DNA from: Bacteroides faecium
Lineage (GTDB): Bacteria > Bacteroidota > Bacteroidia > Bacteroidales > Bacteroidaceae
Direction: 5' to 3'
DNA length: 64,000 bases
Assembly: GCF_012113595.1 (NCBI RefSeq)
Contig: NZ_CP050831.1
Coordinates: 1 to 64,000, forward strand
Shown here: in pieces, positions 49,452 to 58,810 of the stretch
Layout of the letters: each line of letters starts with the position of its first letter
How positions within the stretch are numbered: position 1 is the first letter of the stretch
Program-made: the position numbers and the translations under genes
Notes under the pieces: generated by a model
What the model was told of the DNA's origin: nothing
The model's input: the letters and a program-made list of their open reading frames with translations, nothing else
Database searches by the model: none

Positions 49452-51440
49452 TTACTTTTTAATAAACCTTATACCATCGGCTACTACAATACCACCCGTA
49501 CCTTGATTGGAAATGATAACTTTCGGCTTTCCGACTTTCGAAAACTTATAAGTTCCAAGACTAAACCAATAATCAGGAGATTCTATCTGCTGTGTCATAT
49601 CAACAAATACTATTTTTTCTCCATCATCAGTTTCTATCACTACACGAACAGCTTTACTTCTATTCTGGTCGGGTGAATACATAATTTGAATCTCATAAAT
49701 ACCGTTCCCGGGCAAATCGGGTTCAAACACTGCGACCGCAGTTTCCGTTGCCGACTGGTTCACAAACCGATAGTCGTACATTAAAAAAGGACCGGCACTG
49801 ACAGAATGCCCCCAATGTCCTGTCAAGATTGCATCAGCATCATCCATAACATATCCGGTGACCGTTTCTTTATCAATATAAAACTCGTCTTCAGGTGTAT
49901 AGTGCAGGATTTGTCCTTGCGAAATCAACTCTTTCTGCAACTGTTGTATATCAACCTGTTGTATAGCCAGGTTATCCCTTATAGCCAAAACTGATGCCGC
50001 ACCGGCTGCGTGACCTGTCATCATAAAAACCGGTTCCATACGTAATGAGCCATAAATAGTATGAGTGGCGGACATACATACTGATACAAACAGGTTCTCA
50101 CACTCTTTCTGCTTGGGAATGATAGCTCCATAAGAAATCTCGTATGGCCTGAAGGGAGCATGTTTCATTTCTCCCTCTTCCAACATTTCTCCTGCTGGTG
50201 TGATAAAACGCTGTACAGTATGACAATCCATAAAATATGAGCCGATTGCTATGGCATCTTCTTTATGAGGATTATCCCATGCATCTTGTTGCCTCATCAC
50301 ATATTTTCCGATCATCCTGCGTCCTTCTCTGACATATAGCATATAAGGCCAATTATCATTGTCTGCAAACTCGTCGGCAGCATAACCATATCGTTTTGTA
50401 TCATTCCGCAACTGTTCCGGCACCTTTTCATCATTGGATAAAAAGTAGAGCAGCCCTTGCTGATAATGTTTATGATAGCTTTCTATATAGTTCCTGTCTT
50501 CATATGATGCTTCCGCATATTTCCATGATGCATTCACCAAATCCATGTGATTCACATCAAACTTCTGATTAGGCAACTTATACAAAGTCAAAGCTTTGTC
50601 CAACGTTAAGAGTTTCAACCTGTTTATCCGGGTAAGAACATTGGCATATCTTTGCGGATCATAACCGCCAGGTTTAGTAAAAGGCACCTGATTCTCTTTA
50701 TTCGTGGTTATACATAGTCTATACACATAAGCTTGCACCCTATGATCGGCATCTCCCACTTGCTCTCTATCCGAAAACACATAGTCAAGAGGAAAGGCGT
50801 CACTCAGTTGTTTCACTTCTTTCAATTGGGTATCATTATATTTCCGGACTAATTTATATGGCTGGATACCGGCCGATGATTCGTTATATTTCTTTATCGC
50901 TTCACGACCAACCGTATATGAAACGCCACTTTGAGCCATAAGATCACCTTCGTAAGTTGCATCAATATAGATGCGGGCTGAAAACTCCCGCCCATCTTCC
51001 AAGATGAGGTTCTGAATCTTATTTCCCTGTCTGACAACTCCTCTTCGAGATAACAGCCGTGAATGATAATAGACATCCACACCGGTTTCTTTCAACATTT
51101 GCTGAAAAACATTTTCTGCAACAGAGCTTTCCATGTCAACCTGAATTTTAGTTTTTCCATAATGACTGCCCACTCTTTTCAAAAATTCCCTGGCATAACC
51201 GCCTACTGTCTCCGGATTACCAATGTCCACATGACCTAATCCACTAGTCGTAAGTCCTCCAATATGTTTTCCCGGTTCCAATATAGCAACTTTCAAACCT
51301 CCTTTTGAAGCTGCATAGGCGGCAATAATGCCGGACGAGGTTCCCCCATATACAATGAGGTCATACTTTTCCTCTTTCGGAACAATTCCGAAAGAGGAAA
51401 ATAAAATGACTAAAGCCAATAAGTTTACAATATTTTTCAT
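49452..51440 (-). CDS. Exported FAD-dependent oxidoreductase with C-terminal golvesin/xanthan-lyase-like binding domain
   Basis: The 662-residue protein has a Sec signal (about 1-20) and the FAD-binding start YDLIVYGGTSSGIIAAYAAS, LEPGKHIGGLTTSGLG and IYIDATYEGDLMAQSG, as in the paralogue at 42460. It ends with an extra beta-sandwich of about 120 residues (GHWGHSVSAGPFLMYDYRF ... YWFSLGTYKFSKVGKPKVIISNQGTGGIVVADGIRFIKK), the golvesin C-terminal-like module that gave these genes the old name putative xanthan lyase. It probably binds the polysaccharide and oxidises sugars at the cell surface or in the periplasm. The gap to the beta-helix gene is 6 bases. Confidence 0.85.
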   Translation of the reverse strand: MKNIVNLLALVILFSSFGIVPKEEKYDLIVYGGTSSGIIAAYAASKGGLKVAILEPGKHIGGLTTSGLGHVDIGNPETVGGYAREFLKRVGSHYGKTKIQVDMESSVAENVFQQMLKETGVDVYYHSRLLSRRGVVRQGNKIQNLILEDGREFSARIYIDATYEGDLMAQSGVSYTVGREAIKKYNESSAGIQPYKLVRKYNDTQLKEVKQLSDAFPLDYVFSDREQVGDADHRVQAYVYRLCITTNKENQVPFTKPGGYDPQRYANVLTRINRLKLLTLDKALTLYKLPNQKFDVNHMDLVNASWKYAEASYEDRNYIESYHKHYQQGLLYFLSNDEKVPEQLRNDTKRYGYAADEFADNDNWPYMLYVREGRRMIGKYVMRQQDAWDNPHKEDAIAIGSYFMDCHTVQRFITPAGEMLEEGEMKHAPFRPYEISYGAIIPKQKECENLFVSVCMSATHTIYGSLRMEPVFMMTGHAAGAASVLAIRDNLAIQQVDIQQLQKELISQGQILHYTPEDEFYIDKETVTGYVMDDADAILTGHWGHSVSAGPFLMYDYRFVNQSATETAVAVFEPDLPGNGIYEIQIMYSPDQNRSKAVRVVIETDDGEKIVFVDMTQQIESPDYWFSLGTYKFSKVGKPKVIISNQGTGGIVVADGIRFIKK

Positions 51441-51463
51441 TCAATATTTGTTACTAATAGTAA

Positions 51464-53032
51464 TCACTGGAGAATCTTGAAGGACATTACATAAAATCCC
51501 TTAGTAGTATCTTTTGAATCTACCGTGAAAGATTCTATACGCATGATACCTATTCTTGACGGAGCAGTAGAAGAAGCTGATGTCTGGAAGAAAGCAGTTT
51601 CACCGGCTACATAATTCGCAAAGTCTTCAGTCACCCGAGGCGTATTCAGATAATTCTGCACCGCGGTACTTTGGAGATCGGCAGAGGTCACATTATCGAA
51701 ATTGAATGACCAGACACCAGATTTAAATTTCTTTATCTTCATCGTGTTTCTACCTGGCCAAGTATAGAATGAAGGTATATTATTTGCGGCATCTTCCGAC
51801 CATCCACCTTCCGGACGGTTTGTGACAGCTTCATACAAACGTACATTTCCGGTAAAGAAATAGAAATACATATCTATATTAGGGATATTCGCATAGAATT
51901 CACTCAGGCTATATGTCTTTATGTCTTTCACTGAGAAGAAACAATATGCATCAGGATATGCAGGATCTGCTACTTTCGAATAATATTGCGACCCTATTCT
52001 CATATTTGATTTATAACTCAAATCGATTATAGTATTTATCGCTATTGACGAAGAACGTCCGAGCCGGTCATATGCCACCACTTTAACTGCATTCCATGTA
52101 GGTTCGAAATCTGGAAGTTCTGCTGTAAAGTCAACGTCTTCCTCCGAATTATAGGTTTTCGATACCGATGTAAGTTCTGTCTCAACATCTTTCTCTACCT
52201 TATAAACATTTATTGCCATGATTCCAATGCTTGACTTGGCATTAAAGGTGAGTGTTTTATTCGTTCCGCTATTGGCAACAATTGCATCCATTGTAGTACT
52301 ACCTGATACTGTAAGTACCGGAGCCGGTATTGAAATATACTTAATCGGCAACGTCTCTATCTTGGACTTTCCATATTCATCCGTAGCTTTCACTTGCAGT
52401 GCATTATCGCCTTCCGTATATATTATTTCTTGCTCAAAACTATAAGAGTCTTTCTGCACAAATGCCGGAGTCAGTACAATATCCTCAATAGAGGATTTTC
52501 TGAACAGCTTAACTTCTACACTGACAAGTTTGGTAGCCCCCTTCACTTCAAATTTAGTAATAGGGATTTCAATCGATCCTGTATTCTCATCAATTACAAT
52601 TTCCTCTTTTTCAAAAGTAATCACAGGCGGAGCTTTGTATTTGATTACTGAAATAGGTATGGACACTTCACTTGTCCTGTTCGCCACATCTGTGGCTATC
52701 AGCCTGAAAGATGTCATACCTTCTTCCCATAAGGGCAGTTCTTTCACCGAGTATTGTGTTTTATCGTAGAAACTTGTCACCTCTTTATAGGGAGTTTCCA
52801 CTCCGTCTTTAGTAATCAGCATCTGTACAGATTGTAACCCCGCCTCAGACAAGATGACACACACCAATGGAATATTATCAGCGGTGTTCATATCAGGCTT
52901 AATTTCATCCAGAATCAAAGAAAATTCCGGTTTACTCGTATTTGAGTAATCAGTATCGTTATCTCCGCACCCATTCAATATCAGCATAAATAAAATACAG
53001 AGACACATTAATATTTCGTATATTCTTTTCAT
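51464..53032 (-). CDS. Ig-repeat surface lipoprotein, SusE/SusF-like glycan-binding candidate
   Basis: The 522-residue protein has a lipoprotein signal with Cys22 (LILNGCGDN). Several Ig/PKD-like repeats of about 90 residues follow (about 30-330), each with a TFSF-like pattern such as FRLIATDVANRTSEVSIPISVI and LQVKATDEYGKSKIETLPIKYI. The C-terminal domain (about 340-522, ending GIMRIESFTVDSKDTTKGFYVMSFKIL) is unlike the repeats and probably forms the binding part. In this position after SusD it fits a surface glycan-binding protein. No catalytic signature is seen. Confidence 0.78.
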   Translation of the reverse strand: MKRIYEILMCLCILFMLILNGCGDNDTDYSNTSKPEFSLILDEIKPDMNTADNIPLVCVILSEAGLQSVQMLITKDGVETPYKEVTSFYDKTQYSVKELPLWEEGMTSFRLIATDVANRTSEVSIPISVIKYKAPPVITFEKEEIVIDENTGSIEIPITKFEVKGATKLVSVEVKLFRKSSIEDIVLTPAFVQKDSYSFEQEIIYTEGDNALQVKATDEYGKSKIETLPIKYISIPAPVLTVSGSTTMDAIVANSGTNKTLTFNAKSSIGIMAINVYKVEKDVETELTSVSKTYNSEEDVDFTAELPDFEPTWNAVKVVAYDRLGRSSSIAINTIIDLSYKSNMRIGSQYYSKVADPAYPDAYCFFSVKDIKTYSLSEFYANIPNIDMYFYFFTGNVRLYEAVTNRPEGGWSEDAANNIPSFYTWPGRNTMKIKKFKSGVWSFNFDNVTSADLQSTAVQNYLNTPRVTEDFANYVAGETAFFQTSASSTAPSRIGIMRIESFTVDSKDTTKGFYVMSFKILQ

Positions 53033-53049
53033 AATTCAGTCATTAAATA

Positions 53050-53706
53050 TTAAAAAGCAGGCGTATAATTTGCATCTTTTCTATAGTATGCATAATCGGA
53101 AAATACATGAATAGCCCCATTCACAGGCAATATATTGGAAGTAACAGAGCTTATTCTCTTACTTTTAAAATTGCTGGCGCTTTCATTAACCACTATGTTT
53201 CCGTTAGCAATCGGAGAACCTACGGAATTGGCAGAAGACTTGTTAACCTTAATAGTCAGCAGCCCGTCTTCTCCTTTCAGCATCGTTTTTACATAAATAG
53301 GTTCAACAGGCAATTTCTTATTATATGCATGATACTCTCCTCTTATGATGTGATACTGCAAAAACTTCCTGACTACCTCAACATCGACATGCGTAATTAC
53401 CAACCCGCCACGGCTATTGATAAAAGTCTGCATACCCGTATCATTAATAAACAAATATGTCATCAAAGAGTCTGTTTGTGAGTAATACTCTTGCATACCA
53501 GCATATTCAACAGCCTCCTTCATAATAGAAAAAATATCCGGGCGGCTATTCATAAATTCCCATGCTGTCATATCCACATGAGGGTCCAGTGCTTCACCCT
53601 TATAGTCATAGTCTTTTTGCAATTCCAGTTTATCACAGGAAGAGTAAACAAGGACAAAAGAAAACAAGACAAACAGATTACACAAATTAAATTTTATATG
53701 TTTCAT
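53050..53706 (-). CDS. Fasciclin (FAS1)-domain lipoprotein
   Basis: The 218-residue protein has a lipoprotein signal with lipobox YSSC (Cys24 in LVYSSCDKLEL), and a FAS1 domain that includes the helical start FSIMKEAVEYAGMQEYY, TYLFINDTGMQTFIN, VRKFLQYHIIRGEYHAYN and the late GAIHVFSDYAYY. FAS1 domains mediate cell-surface adhesion and polysaccharide contact. The frame extends to an ATG at 53733, inside the susD gene, but the ATG at 53706 gives the better signal peptide and is adopted. It lies 13 bases after susD and is probably an additional surface component of the glycan receptor. Confidence 0.83.
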   Translation of the reverse strand: MKHIKFNLCNLFVLFSFVLVYSSCDKLELQKDYDYKGEALDPHVDMTAWEFMNSRPDIFSIMKEAVEYAGMQEYYSQTDSLMTYLFINDTGMQTFINSRGGLVITHVDVEVVRKFLQYHIIRGEYHAYNKKLPVEPIYVKTMLKGEDGLLTIKVNKSSANSVGSPIANGNIVVNESASNFKSKRISSVTSNILPVNGAIHVFSDYAYYRKDANYTPAF

Positions 53707-53719
53707 GGCTTTTCGTTTT

Positions 53720-55210
53720 TTAATATCCTTCATTTTGTTCCAAAGAAGAATTTTGGTTAATCAAAGTTTGATTGATAGGGAACAATGCCTGATTTTCATT
53801 TTTCATTCCATTGATAGGTCCCATCACCTCCAGTACTCTATTATTTCTGACTAAATCGAACCATCGTTTGCCTTCGCCTACCTGTTCTATCTGCTTCTCT
53901 TCCAATATATAATCGACCACCTCTTTTCGTGATGCGAAACTACTCAAAGGACGCGTCAATGTTTGGACACCTGCTCTGGCTCTTACAGTACTGGCAATAA
54001 TATTCAAAGCCTCTTGCCATTTATCAAGATATGCCTTTACCTCTGCCTGCATCAGCAGGATATCCGTAAAGCGATATACAGGATATGCCATCTGGCAGTT
54101 CAAATAATTCTGATAAGGGATTCTGGCTCCATTCGCAATATATTTATGAACTTGATAGGTGGTCGTTCCTCCTCCCGAAGCCGCCAGATAATTGTCAAAA
54201 CGAATATCACTTGGATTGGCTGCCTTTGCATCTTCATATTTTTTTTGTAGTCCGGGAGACAATACAACGGTCGAGCCTTGTCCTGAGCCACACCCCAACA
54301 CCGTCCATATATGACTGTAGTTATTCAAACCAGCCTCTGCTATATTTTGATGTATCACAAAAATAAGCTCGTTAGCGCCCGGGCCATATTCATCCACAGT
54401 CGGAGAATTATCTGAGACTTTATTATTCAAGTCTTCAACGAATGTTTTTTTCATTTTATCCATATCCGGCTCAAACGCTGTATATGTAGTATTCGACATC
54501 AACTTATCTATTGTCTGTTCAGCGCCTTCATAATCTTGTAGCCACATCTGAACATCCGCCAGGATAGCGTATATCGCATTTCGTGAAATTCTTTTTCTTT
54601 CTACATTTCCCGGATTAATAAGCAACTCTGCCTGTTTCAAGTCTGGCAATATCACATTATTATAAATTTCCTCCTTGGACGTTCTAGTCTTATACACTCC
54701 TTTATCCAGATTGTCTACAGGTTCCAGATATACAGGAACATCCCCCCAGACCCGCACAGCATAGAAATAACATAAAGCTCTCATAGCATAAGCCTGTGCC
54801 AGATAGTCATTCTTTAGCGCTAAATCCGTAATGTTTGAATTAGGTATATTCTGAATTGCAAAATTCGTATTACTTATCACTTTGTACAGACTAGCCCAGT
54901 TGGTACATGGCAAATCAGTTGTCATCTGGTTGGATATCAGATTAGAGTATTCAGAAGGAAGTTCATTGAACAACACGAAGTTGTCCGATCTCATTTCCCC
55001 CCATGAAAAATAGTTTGTTTTCATGGCTGTCCTGAAAGAAGAATAGATTTCAGCAATTCCGGCATTCACATCCCGTTGATTCTGCCACATATTATCTGCA
55101 GGAATCTCACTTATAGGGTCAAGTTCCAGAAAGTTACAAGAAGAGAATGATATGCTGACACATCCTATTATCACTGTTGTTAGTAATGATTTGAAATATA
55201 TTTTCTTCAT
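53720..55210 (-). CDS. SusD/RagB-family surface glycan-binding lipoprotein
   Basis: SusD homologues form the lid over the SusC channel and bind the target oligosaccharide. The 496-residue protein has a lipoprotein signal (Cys25-Cys26 region, ISFSSCNFLELDP), TPR-like helices (AMRALCYFYAVRVWGDVPV, EGAEQTIDKLMSN) and the C-terminal YTPTK-like VGEGKRWFDLVRNNRVLEVM signature ending in PINQTLINQNSSLEQNEGY, all typical of RagB/SusD. It pairs with the susC gene, 27 bases upstream. Confidence 0.95.
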   Translation of the reverse strand: MKKIYFKSLLTTVIIGCVSISFSSCNFLELDPISEIPADNMWQNQRDVNAGIAEIYSSFRTAMKTNYFSWGEMRSDNFVLFNELPSEYSNLISNQMTTDLPCTNWASLYKVISNTNFAIQNIPNSNITDLALKNDYLAQAYAMRALCYFYAVRVWGDVPVYLEPVDNLDKGVYKTRTSKEEIYNNVILPDLKQAELLINPGNVERKRISRNAIYAILADVQMWLQDYEGAEQTIDKLMSNTTYTAFEPDMDKMKKTFVEDLNNKVSDNSPTVDEYGPGANELIFVIHQNIAEAGLNNYSHIWTVLGCGSGQGSTVVLSPGLQKKYEDAKAANPSDIRFDNYLAASGGGTTTYQVHKYIANGARIPYQNYLNCQMAYPVYRFTDILLMQAEVKAYLDKWQEALNIIASTVRARAGVQTLTRPLSSFASRKEVVDYILEEKQIEQVGEGKRWFDLVRNNRVLEVMGPINGMKNENQALFPINQTLINQNSSLEQNEGY

Positions 55211-55237
55211 ATCTATTATTTTTAATAAATGATGTTT

Positions 55238-58200
55238 TTAGAAATTTGCTGTTATCCCCATTCCATACTCACGCTTACGAGGAAATCTGTTTGTATCTTC
55301 ACCTATGGACAATGCGCTATAAGAAGAGAATTCAGGATCGTAACCCGAATAACCGGTAAATGTAAAAGGGTTATTGACATAGGCATAGATATTCAACCCT
55401 TTTAAGTTCACTTTATTTACTAACTGTGGATTGAATCTATAACTCAGCCGGATATTACGTATTTTTAAATAAGAACCATCTTCAATATAGAATGAATTGA
55501 CAGCCCTATCGTTCTGGTAGCTATCCCGATAGGGTCTTGGATAGGTAACCTTATCTCCCTGACGTACCCAGAAGTTATCCAACCAACCTACAGAAGGAAT
55601 TGTTGAGAATGCCCACATACTAGCTTGGTCCTGGTTATATTTAGCCTGATTGTACACCTTTCCGCCAATAGAATAATAAGCAGATGCAAACAGGGTCCAG
55701 TTTTTATATCTGAAGTTGAAAGAAAAACCACCGGTAAAATCAGGTTGGGCATTACCGATAACTGTCCGGTCCTTATCATCAATAATTCCATCTTTCTGTT
55801 CCGGATTTTCTTTCCAATTTATATCTCCCCCACGGAATGGAGTACCGTCCGGCAGTTTTTTCTGGTTCACCTCTCCTTCATAAACAACACCACCCAGTTC
55901 GTAATGGTCAAGTATATGTTTACCATTGGCATCGATTACAGCATTTCCATTTCCATCTGTCCGGAATATTGGAGTAAGTTGTTCCCAATTAGAATCAAAG
56001 GCATTTGACTGGTCATACTGAAATACATCTATATAAGTGTAGCCATAGAAGTCGCCAAGAGGACGTCCCTCTGAAATCCACCACTTATCGTTGTGGATAT
56101 ATGAAGCACCTTCCGCCAATGCCTTTACCTTATTCTTGTTAAAAGCAATGTTCGCACTCAGATTCAGACTGATTTTCTGAGTATTTATTATATTACCGGT
56201 GAAAGATAACTCCAATCCTTTATTTGTAATAGAACCAATATTCTTTCTCACTGTATTGAATCCCCATTCCTTGGGAATTTCATAATTTGCCAATAGATTA
56301 TCAGTCGTTTTATCAAAATAATCTACAGTGATCTGATACTTGCCTTTATTAAAGGACAAGTCGATACCCACGTTCATTTGAGCCGTTTGTTCCCAACCTA
56401 AGTCATTTACGGCAATTCTTGCAGCGGTCACTCCTGATATGCCATCATAAATTCCACCTATATCATAAGAAAGCTGCGAGTCATAATCACCTATCGCTTC
56501 ATTTCCGGTGACCCCATAACTAAGCCGTAACTTAGCATCATTAAGTTTGATTTTCCTAGCCCATTGCATAAACCGTTCATCAGAAATACGCCATGCAGCC
56601 GAAGCAGAGGGGAAATAACCAATCTTTTTATTTTTAGCAAACCGGGATGAACCGTCAGCTCTCAGATTGGCAGCGAAGAGATATTTCGATTTGTAATTGT
56701 AGGTGACCCTTGCAAAAGCCGAAGCCATATTATGAGCTGTTTCTTTTGTACCAGTTTTAGTAAGGTCAAAATTCGCAGCAAATGCATTTTGTGTATAAAC
56801 CGCATCAGTAGCCGAGTTCTTGCCACTGAAATAATCTGTCTCCGTCTTCCAGCCCTGCAAACTAATACCAAGCATAGCAGAGAAATTATGTATATCTTTG
56901 ATTGATTTTGTATAATTAAAATAATTTTCATTCATCCAGTCATAATTCAGCGTACTATTATGCGAACCAAAATTATTAAGATAACTATCACTCAATAGTG
57001 TAGGCTTCATATAATTGTATCTGTGCAACGACATATTGACGTTAAAGTTGGTAGTGAATTTCAGATTCTTATTGATCTTAAATTCTATAAATTGATAAAA
57101 CGAGCCTCTGTATATATCTGTAAAGTTGGTTTGCAGATTCGCAGCTATAGGATTAATTCCCCACAACGTTCCAATAAGTGTTCCGTCAGGGTAATAAAGA
57201 GCCAGATTAGGTTTACGGGAAAGCAGACTGTTCAAGAATCCTCCTTCATCTACTCCCGACTTTTTCGCATAACTAAAACTGATTTTAGTACCCAGAGTTA
57301 AATAGGAAGTGGCAATATAGTCAGCATTCAGACGAGCGGAAAGTCTTTTAAAGGATGTATTCTTGATAATCCCCTGCTCATTCAGGAAACCCGTCATTAG
57401 CATATATTTCAGTTTGGAAGAACCACCCCCAAAACTTAAATCCAACTGATCCTTTCTTGCAGTTCGGAAAGCTATATCCTGATAGTCATTATCATTACTT
57501 AACAATACGTTAAGAGAGTCATTCATTTGTGCGGTCAATACATTTTTCACTGCTGTCGACACAAGTCCATTTCCTTCTCCATTAGCATATTCCAACAATC
57601 CTTTTTGCATTCTGCGATACTCGTTTGTGTTCAGTTGAGGCAACTTATGCGTAAGATTACTCAAAGAGTGCTGATACCTTACTTCCAATACAGGAGCTTT
57701 TTCCGTCCCTTTTTTAGTAGTGACTATAATTACTCCATTAGCAGAACGTGCCCCATATATTGCGGCTGATGCCGCATCCTTCAACACCTCCATCGACTCA
57801 ATATCATAAGGATTGATATTATCAATATCAGTAGTGGGAACTCCATCTACTACCCATAGCGGAGTAATGCCGGCATCATTCATGGTCGATATACCTCTGA
57901 TTATAACCGAAGCACCTTCACCCGGTTGCCCCGATCCGCTCGAAATCATAACTCCCGCGGCTGAACCTTGCAAAGCATCGAAGATACTAGTCGGCATTTT
58001 CTGTTCAATGTCTTCTTTGCTCACAGAAACGATAGAACCGGTAATGTCTCTTTTTTTTGTTACTCCATAGCCTACTACTACAACCTCATTCAATTCTTTG
58101 GATGCATCTTCCAGAGTAACATCAATCTTTTTCGATACACCTACCACGCGGTCTACTTGCTGATAACCTAAAAAACTGAATTGCAGGATGTCTTTCGGAC

Positions 58201-58456
58201 CAGTGATTCCAATTTTATAAAATCCCTTATCATCGGTAATAACCCCAAGTCCTGTAGTCACATTCTTTACAGTTGCACCCGGCATAGAAAAGCCGTCCGC
58301 CGAAACAATGCCTGATACTGTTCCTGTAATAGGCGCTTTACTTTTGGCTCTGTTCTGAGCAAATACCAATCCACTGTTATAGATCTGCAAAGCAAGAAGA
58401 ATCAGCAGAATAACAGATTTACGATTAATACTCATTCTAAAATAAAAATTGTTCAT
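55238..58456 (-). CDS. SusC/RagA-family TonB-dependent outer-membrane transporter
   Basis: SusC homologues import oligosaccharides across the outer membrane with TonB energy and a SusD lid. The 1072-residue protein has a signal peptide, a carboxypeptidase-like domain (about 45-120), the TonB box LNEVVVVGYG, the plug with IIRGISTMNDAGITPLWVVDGVP and AASAAIYGARSANGVIIVTTKKG, and a long barrel with a conserved C-terminal strand. ATG codons at 58456 and 58435 are both possible; the second gives a shorter n-region. It begins the twelve-gene operon, opposite the hybrid two-component regulator gene. Confidence 0.95.
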   Translation of the reverse strand: MNNFYFRMSINRKSVILLILLALQIYNSGLVFAQNRAKSKAPITGTVSGIVSADGFSMPGATVKNVTTGLGVITDDKGFYKIGITGPKDILQFSFLGYQQVDRVVGVSKKIDVTLEDASKELNEVVVVGYGVTKKRDITGSIVSVSKEDIEQKMPTSIFDALQGSAAGVMISSGSGQPGEGASVIIRGISTMNDAGITPLWVVDGVPTTDIDNINPYDIESMEVLKDAASAAIYGARSANGVIIVTTKKGTEKAPVLEVRYQHSLSNLTHKLPQLNTNEYRRMQKGLLEYANGEGNGLVSTAVKNVLTAQMNDSLNVLLSNDNDYQDIAFRTARKDQLDLSFGGGSSKLKYMLMTGFLNEQGIIKNTSFKRLSARLNADYIATSYLTLGTKISFSYAKKSGVDEGGFLNSLLSRKPNLALYYPDGTLIGTLWGINPIAANLQTNFTDIYRGSFYQFIEFKINKNLKFTTNFNVNMSLHRYNYMKPTLLSDSYLNNFGSHNSTLNYDWMNENYFNYTKSIKDIHNFSAMLGISLQGWKTETDYFSGKNSATDAVYTQNAFAANFDLTKTGTKETAHNMASAFARVTYNYKSKYLFAANLRADGSSRFAKNKKIGYFPSASAAWRISDERFMQWARKIKLNDAKLRLSYGVTGNEAIGDYDSQLSYDIGGIYDGISGVTAARIAVNDLGWEQTAQMNVGIDLSFNKGKYQITVDYFDKTTDNLLANYEIPKEWGFNTVRKNIGSITNKGLELSFTGNIINTQKISLNLSANIAFNKNKVKALAEGASYIHNDKWWISEGRPLGDFYGYTYIDVFQYDQSNAFDSNWEQLTPIFRTDGNGNAVIDANGKHILDHYELGGVVYEGEVNQKKLPDGTPFRGGDINWKENPEQKDGIIDDKDRTVIGNAQPDFTGGFSFNFRYKNWTLFASAYYSIGGKVYNQAKYNQDQASMWAFSTIPSVGWLDNFWVRQGDKVTYPRPYRDSYQNDRAVNSFYIEDGSYLKIRNIRLSYRFNPQLVNKVNLKGLNIYAYVNNPFTFTGYSGYDPEFSSYSALSIGEDTNRFPRKREYGMGITANF

Positions 58457-58810
58457 AAAATAGTATTTAGATTTGATTAATAAAATGTCACGGCCAAACT
58501 TCGTTTTATTTCCCTGTATAGAACAACCGCATGGAATTACGCTCTACATTTTCGTTTGCAATGATAGTCAATGCGACTAAAAAGTAAGGGGTAATTTCAT
58601 ATCAAGGTTTATGAAAATAATATCAATCCGCATTTTATCTTGGGAACAGGGCATGAATATAGCTAATAGAAACAAAGGAAAAATCGTCCGGAGTGTTAAA
58701 TTTCAGTTTTCATTCGGATGAATCTGATGATTTCTATTTTTTATCGTATATTTATGACCACTTTATATCTAAAACAATAAATATCCTTTTTAAAAAGAAC
58801 ACTTCTTTCT
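58457..58810. promoter_or_regulatory. Divergent regulatory region between susC and the HTCS gene
   Basis: These 354 bases separate the two divergent genes. On the minus strand TATCATTG (58559-58566) matches the minus-7 box at seven of eight positions and predicts a leader of about 100 bases for susC. No clear minus-33 TTTG or minus-7 box is seen for the HTCS gene. It must hold the HTCS binding site, but I cannot point to one from a single copy. Confidence 0.5.
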
